55,708 bases of DNA from positions 1 through 55,708 of the forward strand of contig CAKUYE010000015.1 in the NCBI GenBank assembly GCA_934702375.1, read 5' to 3'. The notes under the pieces were generated by a model. That model ran no database searches, was not told the origin of the DNA, and worked only from the letters and a program-made list of their open reading frames with translations. Below, in pieces: positions 42,468 through 49,828 of the stretch. Both the position numbers and the translations under genes were made by a program. Every line of letters starts with the position of its first letter. The first letter of the stretch is position 1. The stretch comes from an uncultured Bacillota bacterium. Lineage in GTDB: Bacteria; Bacillota; Dehalobacteriia; UBA7702.

Positions 42468-42510
42468 TGATGTGGAATTGTTTCGGTTTTCTTGTGTTCC
42501 TATGCTGAAA

Positions 42511-42584
42511 CATAAAAAGTACACAAAACTTTCATCCCATTTTCTTTGGATTTTTGAATGAAAGTCATTGTCCTAGGTTATATT
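42511..42584 (+). promoter_or_regulatory. Upstream box and -10 of sRNA copy 2
   Basis: CATAAAAAGTACACA (42511-42525) and -10 TATATT (42579-42584), at the same spacing as in copies 1 and 3. The spacer end CATTGTCCTAGGTT is nearly shared with copy 3. Confidence 0.6.
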
Positions 42585-42590
42585 ATATAT

Positions 42591-42691
42591 AGTTCTTGAG
42601 ACGATGCCAACACGTCCGGAACGATAAAGACTTTTTCATTGTTTTCCTTTCTTGAAAAGTGCAGGTATCTAAAAGATACCTGCACTTTTTG
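42591..42691 (+). ncRNA. Tandem small RNA, copy 2
   Basis: Starts AGTTCT at 42591. Outer stem GTTCT/GGAAC (one G-U), inner stem GACG/CGTC, loop ATGCCAACA. The shared TTTTTCATTGTTTTCC segment follows, then a 14-bp terminator stem AAGTGCAGGTATCT / AGATACCTGCACTT with TTT. About 100 nt. Confidence 0.78.
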
Positions 42692-42735
42692 AATAGCCTG
42701 CAAATCGTGATCTTTTAAGGTCTACGGAGCGTTGA

Positions 42736-42846
42736 TTATCCTTTCATCATGCCGCCACCGATGGCTATCATGTAAAGCGGTTTCTTGACACTTTGCAGCG
42801 GGAGGCGGCTGCTTTTGAAAAATATTTGCAGGGGTTTTCGATTTAA
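42736..42846 (+). pseudogene. Possible C-terminal gene fragment
   Basis: A 36-codon open frame with no start, ending at TAA 42844-42846, reads V-K-R-F-L-D-T-L-Q-R-E-A-A-A-F-E-K-Y-L. It looks like the end of a helical protein. It lies between sRNA copies 2 and 3 and may be debris of a lost gene. Not identified. Confidence 0.3.
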
Positions 42847-42855
42847 GGCCGGAGC

Positions 42856-42929
42856 CATGAAAAGTACATACTGATTTCATGAGATATTCTCCGGTTTGCT
42901 GAATAATCGCCATTGCCCCGGGTTATATT
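42856..42929 (+). promoter_or_regulatory. Upstream box and -10 of sRNA copy 3
   Basis: CATGAAAAGTACATA (42856-42870) and -10 TATATT (42924-42929), again 77 bp from the box core to the inferred start. Confidence 0.6.
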
Positions 42930-42935
42930 ATATAT

Positions 42936-43047
42936 AGTTGCTGAACGACGCCAACACGTTCAATGCGACGCAAATAAATTTTTTCATTGTTTTCCCTTCC
43001 TCGGAAAAGCGCCGGCATGGATCAAACCATGGACCGGTGCTTTTTCA
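42936..43047 (+). ncRNA. Tandem small RNA, copy 3
   Basis: Starts AGTTGC at 42936. Outer stem GTTGC/GCGAC (one G-U), inner stem GAACG/CGTTC, loop ACGCCAACA. TTTTTTCATTGTTTTCCC then TTCCTC follows. The terminator AAAGCGCCGGCATGG / CCATGGACCGGTGCTTTT (about 43005-43045) ends it. About 112 nt. Stems change by compensation relative to the other two copies. Confidence 0.78.
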
Positions 43048-43113
43048 TTTGTTGGATGTTTTTGTAATGATTTTTTCATTGTCTTCATATACATAGATTA
43101 TGGAGGTGGCGAT

Positions 43114-43395
43114 ATGGAAGAAAAATTACATCGATTGGTTTTAAACGGTCGCCGGGAGCTGATTCTCAGCGGTGTGACAGAAGTGGATAGCAGTGAGGAC
43201 CGCCGGATCGCATTAAAAACGGTTCTCGGTAATATGCAGGTGGAAGGGGATGAACTTCGGATTTTGAATCTTGACCTTACCAACGGCGATGCCGAGATCG
43301 GCGGCAAGATCGACAGTCTTGTTTATATAGAGGCTGCATCGAAAGACAAAAGTAAAAAAGCTTTTCACCGGCGTGGCAATCGCTTGTTTAAGTGA
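43114..43395 (+). CDS. yabP: Sporulation protein YabP
   Basis: Mother-cell sporulation gene in B. subtilis. ATG at 43114 follows GGAGGTGG (43102-43109). The 93-aa protein matches the YabP/YqfC fold: L-x-L-x-x-R-x-x-L-x-L-S-G-V-x-E-V, then N-M-Q-V-E-G-D-E-L, L-N-L-x-N-G-D-A-E-I-x-G-x-I-D-S-L-x-Y. It lies 8 bp before yabQ. A CATATACAT segment at 43086-43094 is a possible sporulation sigma -10, weakly supported. Confidence 0.93.
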   Translation: MEEKLHRLVLNGRRELILSGVTEVDSSEDRRIALKTVLGNMQVEGDELRILNLDLTNGDAEIGGKIDSLVYIEAASKDKSKKAFHRRGNRLFK

Positions 43396-43403
43396 GGTGG
43401 GCC

Positions 43404-43883
43404 ATGGCATCGTTGTGGGGCTTACTTGTAATGGTTTTGTATGGTTTGCTTCTGGGCTTTTGTTACCAGCTTTTTTTGCGTAAAGCCGAAACGCTGGAAA
43501 CACCTTGGGGGCTGTGGCTTTTCTATGGAGCCGGAGGGTTGATTTGTTTTTTTATGACCTCACTGTTTCTTTACCTGATAAACGGCGGGCAATGGGGCTT
43601 CTATGGCTTTTTGGCCATGGTTATCGGGTTCCTTTGGTATTACCGCCGCTTTTGGAAATGGGGCGGCAAGGTCGCTGACGGTTCCTTTCGCTTTGCTTCG
43701 GCGACTCATCATTGTTTGCGGGGAATCGGCGCCTTTGTGACCGGGGCGGCGGTTTTTCCCTTTGGTAAAATTGTGGACAAGGAGGAGCAATGGCTGGTAC
43801 GGAGAAAAGACCGTCTTCAGGAAAAAAAAGCGGCAAAGGAAAAATCCCGGGAAAAACAGGCCGAAAACGGCGATACCCACTGA
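43404..43883 (+). CDS. yabQ: Sporulation membrane protein YabQ
   Basis: Needed for spore cortex formation in B. subtilis. ATG at 43404 follows GAGGTGG; an in-frame GTG at 43392 overlaps yabP. The 159-aa protein has three to four TM segments in the first 80 residues (G-L-L-L-G-F-C-Y-Q-L, then L-W-L-F-Y-G-A-G-G-L), and a basic tail (K-E-K-S-R-E-K). It overlaps divIC by 94 bp. Confidence 0.9.
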   Translation: MASLWGLLVMVLYGLLLGFCYQLFLRKAETLETPWGLWLFYGAGGLICFFMTSLFLYLINGGQWGFYGFLAMVIGFLWYYRRFWKWGGKVADGSFRFASATHHCLRGIGAFVTGAAVFPFGKIVDKEEQWLVRRKDRLQEKKAAKEKSREKQAENGDTH

Positions 43884-44179
43884 TTTTGCCTTATCTGCTT
43901 CTTTGTCTCGTTTTTTGCTTTGCCTATGGTCAGCGTTGGTTGACTACCATCGCTGTCGATCGAGAAATTCGCAGCTGTGAACAGGCTTTGGTTGTACTTG
44001 GAGAAGAGAAGCAATCATTGGAATCGGAAATTGCGGCTTTGCATGACCCCGAAACCATCGAGCTTCTTGCCCGCCAAAATCTTTGCTATATCTATCCAGG
44101 GGAAACCATTTGCCTGGAAGCAGCGGTAAGCAAAGATCTGCTTCCTTCCAAAGGCAGTGAGGAGATTATCGAAGATTGA
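43790..44179 (+). CDS. divIC: Septum formation initiator, DivIC/FtsB type
   Basis: Division protein of the DivIB-DivIC-FtsL complex. The 129-aa protein has a basic cytoplasmic N-terminus (K-K-S-G-K-G-K), one TM helix (about residues 30-50), a coiled coil (about 60-85) and the DivIC-like end I-E-x-L-A-R-Q-N-L-C-Y-I-Y-P-G-E. AGGAGG precedes the ATG. The order yabP-yabQ-divIC matches the conserved Firmicutes locus. Confidence 0.9.
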   Translation: MAGTEKRPSSGKKSGKGKIPGKTGRKRRYPLILPYLLLCLVFCFAYGQRWLTTIAVDREIRSCEQALVVLGEEKQSLESEIAALHDPETIELLARQNLCYIYPGETICLEAAVSKDLLPSKGSEEIIED

Positions 44180-44204
44180 CAGCAAAAGTTTCCTTGGCTA
44201 TAAT
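44176..44204 (+). promoter_or_regulatory. Consensus promoter of the ppx gene
   Basis: TTGACA (44176-44181), 17-bp spacer, TATAAT (44199-44204). This is a perfect vegetative promoter that begins at the divIC stop codon. Confidence 0.9.
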
Positions 44205-44236
44205 GGTATGTAGTTTTAATACCGGGAGGAAGAAAG

Positions 44237-45097
44237 ATGAAAGCGGCAATGGATATTGGCAGCAACAGCCTGCGTTTATTGGTGATTGAAGAAGCCGGCG
44301 GCACATCTCAGGTGATCCGCCAGGAGGTGGAAGAAACGCGGCTGGGTGCCGGATTCAAGGAAGGTATGCTTTTGTCGGCTTCTGTAAATCGCACTCTGGA
44401 GGTGCTGGAACGCTGGAAAAAAGAATTGGCTGCGGAGGGCATCTCTCAGCCTTTGATTTTTGCTACCAGCGCCGTAAGGGATGCCGGTAACCGGGAGGCC
44501 TTTGCGGAAGCGGTGCTTTCTCGTACCGGCTGTCCGCTGCGAATTCTCAGCGGAGAGGAAGAGGCCTGGTATTCCTTTTCCGGAGCTGTAGGCGGCTTTG
44601 ATTTTCCACGGGAACAGTGTTTGCTGATTGATATTGGCGGCGGCTCTACGGAGCTGGCCGGTTTTGCCCAAGGTCATCTTAGCGGTATGAGTATGCCGGT
44701 GGGAGCGGTGCGGTGGCAGGTAATGAACTTTCGCCGCAGTGAAGTAAAGCGTAAAATGGCTGCCCGGATTGGAATGAAAAAATATGACGATATTCGCTAC
44801 TTTATCGGCGTTGGCGGAACCATTACCACAGCTGCAGCAGTTCTTGGCGGTGTGACCGCATATACGCGAGAAGCAATTCACGGTAAATCCTTAGATTATG
44901 CCACCTTAACTGCACTGCATCGCCGCCTGGAAATAATGACTCTGGAGGAACGAAAAGCAGTGCCCGGAATGCCCCCGGCAAGAGCTGAGATCATTCTCTA
45001 CGGAATGGATATTTTGGAGATCCTCTTTGAACTCCTTTCTATCCCAAAACTGTATATCAGCGACTGGGGTATTTTGGATGGTATTTTAGCGGAATGA
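44237..45097 (+). CDS. Ppx/GppA-family exopolyphosphatase or pppGpp hydrolase
   Basis: ASKHA-fold phosphatase, 286 aa, so only the two-subdomain catalytic core, without the C-terminal HD part of long Ppx. Motifs: D-I-G-S-N-S-L-R-L-L at the N-terminus, T-S-A-V-R-D-A-G-N, I-L-S-G-E-E-E-A, and D-I-G-G-G-S-T-E-L near 134. GGGAGG precedes the ATG. Polyphosphate versus pppGpp specificity is open. Confidence 0.93.
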   Translation: MKAAMDIGSNSLRLLVIEEAGGTSQVIRQEVEETRLGAGFKEGMLLSASVNRTLEVLERWKKELAAEGISQPLIFATSAVRDAGNREAFAEAVLSRTGCPLRILSGEEEAWYSFSGAVGGFDFPREQCLLIDIGGGSTELAGFAQGHLSGMSMPVGAVRWQVMNFRRSEVKRKMAARIGMKKYDDIRYFIGVGGTITTAAAVLGGVTAYTREAIHGKSLDYATLTALHRRLEIMTLEERKAVPGMPPARAEIILYGMDILEILFELLSIPKLYISDWGILDGILAE

Positions 45098-45117
45098 TAT
45101 GTTTTCTACAGAAATAT

Positions 45118-45150
45118 GTCGGGAGAATATGCCTCCCGGCATTTTTTCTT
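45118..45150 (+). terminator. Terminator of the ppx gene
   Basis: GTCGGGAG (45118-45125) pairs with CTCCCGGC (45133-45140) with one G-U, followed by ATTTTTTC. Confidence 0.88.
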
Positions 45151-45162
45151 TATGATGTATAA

Positions 45163-45306
45163 TATGGCAGCAATACCGGTAGCAGCGGTTTTAGATGGAT
45201 CTGGTTTGCGGTGTTGGTCAGCCATGTCGTGGCGAGCATTGCCGCAGTGATTACCGGAACAATGCTCCAAAAGAAGAATGAAAAAAGACTTTTGGGGCGG
45301 AAATAA
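45163..45306 (+). pseudogene. C-terminal fragment of a small membrane protein
   Basis: An open frame with no start codon ends at TAA 45304-45306. It reads R-W-I-W-F-A-V-L-V-S-H-V-V-A-S-I-A-A-V, then L-Q-K-K-N-E-K-R-L-L, a TM helix plus a basic tail. It follows the ppx terminator directly. Parent family unknown; probably a deletion remnant. Confidence 0.4.
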
Positions 45307-45311
45307 GTAAA

Positions 45312-45357
45312 GACTGCCCCTTGATCACTCGATTTGGTGATTGGGGGCAGCCTTTTT
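45312..45357. terminator. Terminator between the + and - operons
   Basis: GACTGCCCC (45312-45320) pairs with GGGGCAGCC (about 45344-45352), followed by TTTTT. The inner TTGATCAC/GTGATTG arms also pair. On the minus strand it ends the coat cluster. Confidence 0.85.
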
Positions 45358-45359
45358 GC

Positions 45360-46457
45360 TTACGGGATTCTTAGCAGGCGGCCGCTTTTTACTTGGCCTT
45401 CCTCGTAGGAATCCATGTTATTGCATTCTTTTAGCTTTGCCAGTGTTGCGGAAAAGCGTTCGGCAATTTCTTCCAGTGCATCCCCCTCCTGGGTGCGATA
45501 GAAACGCAGGCAGTATTTTGACCAGGGGCAGCAGGGGGTATCTTCTGTTGGTGCTGCCGGTGCGATTTCCGGGGCGGTTTCTGTTTGGGGACGGTTATCC
45601 GGAGCTTGTGGTTTTGCGGCCATTGCCGGTTCCGGTGTAGGTTCCGGTTGTTTTAAAGTTTCCCGCCAGGTTTCTTCTATAGACTCTAATTTTTCGGCAA
45701 AATCAGCGTCTTTTGTGGGTTTTGCCTCTTCGGCGGGACTTGAAATTTCAGCTCTTTTTTCTTCTTGTTTCATTTGCGGTTCCTTTTCTTTGCACGGGCA
45801 TTCCATCGGTTCCTGATTTGTTTGGGATGCAATGTGTTCTGTAATTTTTATGTCTTCGGATCTTTTTTCTGAATTCTCACCGGAACTTTCTTCTTGTATG
45901 CGGTCCTGAGCATCGTGTTGATTTTCCGTCGGCTTATCTCTAAGTTCACTTTTTATTTCTTCTTGCTGTATTTCTGTTTCGTTGGCCGGCTCCGGCAAAG
46001 CATCTTTGCAAACGGTTTCTCTTATTGCATCTTTTTCAGAATCTGTGGTGAAAGATTCTACGGGAATGATCAATGTCTGATCATTTTTTGGTTCGGATAA
46101 TGCAGGGATTTCCGGTTGTTTGTACCAGCGAATATCGAATGTCAATCGGAAGGAATGTTCGGAAAGGGGTGCACCGTCCAGAGATATAATCTCCGGCTCA
46201 ATGATGGGTGACTCTGCTTTTCTCAATGTTTCTCCGGTAATGGTCTCTGTAAAATATTCGGCACCTTCCCAAAGACAATCTTCGCTGTTTTCTTCAAAAT
46301 AGCCTCGCCAAAGCAGATCTCCTTCAATATGTATGCCATCGTCTTCCGGTTCAACTTCTTTTAAAAGGATGCTGCCGGTGAGTTTTGTCAATGTTTGCAT
46401 CGGTGGCAACGTTGAAGGAATCTCGACATTGCGGATAATAGTGGATCGATGTTCCAT
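45360..46457 (-). CDS. SipL/SpoVID-like spore coat protein with DUF3794-like and LysM domains
   Basis: Spore-envelope morphogenetic proteins of this type bridge SpoIVA and the coat. ATG at 46457 follows GGAAGGAG; an ATG six codons earlier precedes that site. The 365-aa protein has an N-terminal DUF3794-like region (about 15-120; I-E-G-D-L-L-W-R-G-Y-F), a long Glu/Lys-rich, low-complexity middle (about 130-310), and a C-terminal LysM (about 318-365: Y-R-T-Q-E-G-D-A-L-E-E-I-A-E-R-F). The layout fits C. difficile SipL. It is the last gene of a three-gene minus-strand coat operon. Confidence 0.8.
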   Translation of the reverse strand: MEHRSTIIRNVEIPSTLPPMQTLTKLTGSILLKEVEPEDDGIHIEGDLLWRGYFEENSEDCLWEGAEYFTETITGETLRKAESPIIEPEIISLDGAPLSEHSFRLTFDIRWYKQPEIPALSEPKNDQTLIIPVESFTTDSEKDAIRETVCKDALPEPANETEIQQEEIKSELRDKPTENQHDAQDRIQEESSGENSEKRSEDIKITEHIASQTNQEPMECPCKEKEPQMKQEEKRAEISSPAEEAKPTKDADFAEKLESIEETWRETLKQPEPTPEPAMAAKPQAPDNRPQTETAPEIAPAAPTEDTPCCPWSKYCLRFYRTQEGDALEEIAERFSATLAKLKECNNMDSYEEGQVKSGRLLRIP

Positions 46458-46526
46458 GTTTTTTCTCCTTCCCACGGTTTGCTCCGTTATTGCTATGTAT
46501 ATGCTTAGAATGGAAAATACAGAACT

Positions 46527-47627
46527 TCAACGACAAATCTTTTCATAAAGGGCAATGGTTTGTGCGGCGGTTCTCTGATAGGTGAATTTTTTACTGCGTT
46601 GCAATGCTCTGGACGCCATGATTTGCCGAAATTTTTCATCTCGGGCAAGGGTGATCATATGGTTGCCCAAGGCTTTACTATCCCGTGGATTGGCATAGAG
46701 CGCACCTTCCCCCATGATTTCCGGCAAACAGGAGGTAGAGGATGTGATTACAGCAGCGCCGCAGGCGGCTGCTTCCAGCGGTGGCAAGCCAAATCCTTCG
46801 TAAAAGGACGGATAGATCAATGCTTTGCATTGATTATAAAAAAAAGGCAAATCTCCGTCGGGCACATATCCGACAAATCGAATGTAGGGACGAATGGATA
46901 ATTCTTCGGCTAACGATTCGAGACTTTTACGCCGGGAGCCTTCTTTCCCGACAATGACTAATGGGCAAATCCCGGGAAATTGACGATAGGCACCGGCATA
47001 AGCCTTTAACAATCCGTCAACGTTTTTCCGTTTGTTGAAGCCCCCGATGTAAAGAAAAAACGGCGATGCAATGTTGTAATGAGATCTTAGATAATTTGCC
47101 GTCATAATGGCGGGCAGCGGCTTGCAATGGTGCTTCATGGCCTCGTAGATAACGGTGACTTTTTCCGGAGCTGTTTTGGTTAATGAAATAATATCTTTCT
47201 TGCTGTTTTGTGAAACTGTGATAACACTGTCTGCCGCATGGATGGCCATTGGTGTTTCTTTCATAAAAATCTCTTTGTAAGGCTTACCGCTGTATTGGGG
47301 GAGTATCTGAGGGATCATATCGTGGACGGTGATGACCGTTTTTTTTGCGCCCCGGCACAGGCCAATGCCATTGTGCAGGTTGTGATAAATATCGAAATTT
47401 TCAATCTTTTTATTATGGTTGGCTGCAGCACGCTCCCAAAAATCCTGGCAAGTGGAGGCCTTTATCGGTATGTTTTCTTTCAGAGAAAAAATACCTGCTC
47501 CGGTGAAAAGATAAAAATCATGGTCCGATGATATCTCCTTTAATGCTGCTTCGATTTCTCCGGCATAGGCGCCTATTCCGGTGCTGCGGTATAGATATGC
47601 TGCCGATGCATCGATCAATATTCTCAA
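46527..47627 (-). CDS. GT4-family glycosyltransferase (CotSA-like)
   Basis: The 366-aa protein has a GT-B fold. N-terminal R-I-L-I-D-A-S, middle F-N-K-R-K-N-V-D-G-L, and C-terminal E-G-F-G-L-P-P-L-E-A-A-A-C-G-A-A-V-I are the nucleotide-sugar motifs of family 4. The position between a CotS-like kinase-fold protein and a LysM coat protein matches the cotSA-cotS pair of Bacillus, so it may glycosylate the spore surface. Donor and acceptor are unknown. It starts 2 bp after the CotS-like gene. Confidence 0.9.
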   Translation of the reverse strand: MRILIDASAAYLYRSTGIGAYAGEIEAALKEISSDHDFYLFTGAGIFSLKENIPIKASTCQDFWERAAANHNKKIENFDIYHNLHNGIGLCRGAKKTVITVHDMIPQILPQYSGKPYKEIFMKETPMAIHAADSVITVSQNSKKDIISLTKTAPEKVTVIYEAMKHHCKPLPAIMTANYLRSHYNIASPFFLYIGGFNKRKNVDGLLKAYAGAYRQFPGICPLVIVGKEGSRRKSLESLAEELSIRPYIRFVGYVPDGDLPFFYNQCKALIYPSFYEGFGLPPLEAAACGAAVITSSTSCLPEIMGEGALYANPRDSKALGNHMITLARDEKFRQIMASRALQRSKKFTYQRTAAQTIALYEKICR

Positions 47628-47629
47628 AA

Positions 47630-48652
47630 TTAAGGCACCTCACTTTCAGAGTTTTCCAACAAATAGGGTCTTAGTTCCGCTAAGGCCGATTTGCGTTTTT
47701 CTCTTTCGGCAATAAGTCGAAAGAGCTTTTTTTCGATTCGTCGGCTGAAATTGTGTTCTCTGTAACGGGCATATGCCGCATGGTGAAAATCGTATGGGTA
47801 AACCAGAAGATAGTAAATGTATTTCAGATTATTTTCACTGAGATATGCCTGACTTGAATAGGCAGAAAGGCAGCATTTTGCCGCTGCCGGATGCCAATGG
47901 TTGGTTTTCAGAATTTTTAACAGCAATGCTGCAACGTCGTGGGCGGGAATATCGGCAATGGCATAGTCAAAATCAAATCCGGTAACGATGCCGTGGTCGT
48001 CAATGAGAAAATTATGGTGTGCCGGATCATGGTGGCAAAATCCCCCTTTTTTTCGGGCATCATTGCATAAGTCGGAATAAAAGGGTTTTAGTCCGAAAAT
48101 GGCTGTTTCGATTTCTTGTATTGCGGTATCGCAATGTGTCAGAAATGCAGTATCGAAATCACTCTTTTTTCCTGCTACCGAAGAAATTTCATTTTTTAAT
48201 TGAATCAGATCATTTTTCCCGGTATTCATTGTCTCAATCATTTTCCCCCACTTGATCCGATCCGGATAAGAATGAATCGGGAAAAAATGGCTTGCTGCAT
48301 GGTGCAAGGAAGCAAGATACATTGAAACAGCGGTGACATCCTCTCTTTTTTTATAGGAGGGGACCCTTCCCTTTAATTCCTTGGTTAGTAAAGTGAACCG
48401 ATCCTGAAATTTGCCGGTAGGCTTTCCTTCGGCAGTGAAAATGATTTCATTAAAATCATGGAAGCCGCTGTTGCTAAGATAAACCATGGTATCGGTAATG
48501 AATGCGGTTTCCATTGCCGGATAAGGAAGCAGCTTTAGCACAAATCGCTCCGTTTTAGTGATAACGGTAAAAACTTTTTCTTCTTTTAGTGACACAATCC
48601 GGCAGACGGGAATAGAATATAGCAATGAGATTGTCGAGATCAGTTCCTTCAT
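47630..48652 (-). CDS. CotS-family spore coat protein (aminoglycoside-phosphotransferase-like kinase fold)
   Basis: ATG at 48652 follows GAGGTG; an upstream in-frame GTG overlaps that ribosome site. The 340-aa protein has an N-lobe with V-L-K-L-L-P (Lys of the nucleotide site), and the catalytic loop H-H-D-P-A-H-H-N-F-L followed by G-F-D-F-D-Y (metal-binding Asp). This is typical of CotS/CotI/YutH. CotI phosphorylates coat proteins in B. subtilis. It is the first gene of the minus-strand coat operon; a late-sporulation promoter is expected but not clear. Confidence 0.88.
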   Translation of the reverse strand: MKELISTISLLYSIPVCRIVSLKEEKVFTVITKTERFVLKLLPYPAMETAFITDTMVYLSNSGFHDFNEIIFTAEGKPTGKFQDRFTLLTKELKGRVPSYKKREDVTAVSMYLASLHHAASHFFPIHSYPDRIKWGKMIETMNTGKNDLIQLKNEISSVAGKKSDFDTAFLTHCDTAIQEIETAIFGLKPFYSDLCNDARKKGGFCHHDPAHHNFLIDDHGIVTGFDFDYAIADIPAHDVAALLLKILKTNHWHPAAAKCCLSAYSSQAYLSENNLKYIYYLLVYPYDFHHAAYARYREHNFSRRIEKKLFRLIAEREKRKSALAELRPYLLENSESEVP

Positions 48653-48766
48653 AGTTTGCACCTCACGCTATTTCATATGCGGAAATACTGGGGAGTATGT
48701 CTGAAAGCCTCTTTTGTCATAAATGTGCTATTTTTACATAAATAAAGAATTAAAGGAGGAAAAAAG

Positions 48767-48985
48767 ATGCAGGATTTCGCTAACAATTGCCCTTATTCCG
48801 AAGGGGAAGCCGCCCATATGCTCCGTGATGTTGCCGAAGCATATTATTTTGCCGTTGCCGCTGCTGAAAAATTCAACGCAATGACCATTGCCCACAAACA
48901 CCAGCTGGAAAAGGCCATTGATCGTGCGGCGGATTTAGGGAAGGTCGTAGATACTCTGGGTAAGATCGTAAAAGATGAGCTGTAA
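48767..48985 (+). CDS. Small helical protein of unknown function (72 aa)
   Basis: ATG at 48767 is preceded by AAAGGAGG with ideal spacing, and a terminator follows, so it is a real gene. The protein is mostly helical, rich in Ala, with N-C-P-Y-S at the start and D-R-A-A-D-L-G-K-V-V-D-T-L-G in the second half. No Cys pair, signal or TM. Divergent from the coat operon. A coat or spore role would be a guess. Confidence 0.8.
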   Translation: MQDFANNCPYSEGEAAHMLRDVAEAYYFAVAAAEKFNAMTIAHKHQLEKAIDRAADLGKVVDTLGKIVKDEL

Positions 48986-49004
48986 AATGAAAAATGCAGA
49001 AGGG

Positions 49005-49041
49005 AGAAGCGCCGGGATGTTTTCCGGCGCTTCTTTCTTAT
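49005..49041 (+). terminator. Terminator of the 72-aa gene
   Basis: GAAGCGCCGG (49005-49014) pairs with CCGGCGCTTC (49024-49033), followed by TTTCTTATTTT. Confidence 0.88.
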
Positions 49042-49080
49042 TTTATCTACGGTATTTGAAAGGGAAACGTTGAGAACCTA

Positions 49081-49109
49081 TTGACCGAAGGGTTTCCTTT
49101 TGGTATTCT
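49081..49109 (+). promoter_or_regulatory. Probable promoter of deoC-cdd
   Basis: TTGACC (49081-49086) and TATTCT (49104-49109), 17-bp spacing. An overlapping GATAAT at 49110 is an alternative -10. Confidence 0.5.
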
Positions 49110-49177
49110 GATAATGTGAGTATAAAATCTACAATATATAAGGGCCAAAAGCGACTTATGAGAAAGGAGGCTTTGGT

Positions 49178-49828
49178 ATGGATAGAAATAAAAGAGAAAA
49201 AATCCTGGCGCGTATTGATCATACCTTATTGAAGCCCTGTGCCACACGGGAACAACTGATCGCATTATGCGAAGAAGCATTGCTTTATCATACAGCATCC
49301 GTTTGTATCATGCCTTCGGAAGTAAAATGGGCGAGAAAAGCGTATCCTTCCCTTAAAATTTGTACCGTAATCGGGTTTCCTTTGGGGTATCAGACTACGG
49401 CTGCAAAATGTGCAGAGGCTCGAGATGCTTTGGCGAACGGTGCCGATGAACTGGATACAGTTATCAATCGCATAGACCTTTATCGCGGGGATTATGACTC
49501 TGTAACAAAGGAAATTGCTTTATTAAAGGAAATTTGCGGCGAGAAAGTGTTAAAAGTAATTGTCGAGGCATGTGATCTTAGTGACGAACAAAAAATAGCG
49601 GCTTGCCGTTGTGTTACGGAAGGCGGAGCGGATTATATAAAAACGTCTACCGGCTTTGGTCATGGCGGTGCTACGTTGGAAGACATCGGCTTGTTTCGAG
49701 AGCATATCGGTGCGAATGTTAAGATCAAGGCTGCAGGAGGTATTCGTATGGCCGAAGCATTGGAGGCTTTTTATGACGCCGGGTGCAGCCGCATCGGCGC
49801 CAGCTGCGGCGTGGAGACGTTGACATGA
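49178..49828 (+). CDS. deoC: Deoxyribose-phosphate aldolase
   Basis: Cleaves 2-deoxyribose-5-phosphate to acetaldehyde and glyceraldehyde-3-phosphate in deoxynucleoside salvage. The 216-aa protein has D-H-T-L-L-K-P near the N-terminus, D-E-L-D-T-V-I-N, the activating Lys in L-K-V-I-V-E-A-C and the Schiff-base Lys in Y-I-K-T-S-T-G-F. AAAGGAGG precedes the ATG. It overlaps cdd by 4 bp (ATGA). Confidence 0.96.
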   Translation: MDRNKREKILARIDHTLLKPCATREQLIALCEEALLYHTASVCIMPSEVKWARKAYPSLKICTVIGFPLGYQTTAAKCAEARDALANGADELDTVINRIDLYRGDYDSVTKEIALLKEICGEKVLKVIVEACDLSDEQKIAACRCVTEGGADYIKTSTGFGHGGATLEDIGLFREHIGANVKIKAAGGIRMAEALEAFYDAGCSRIGASCGVETLT

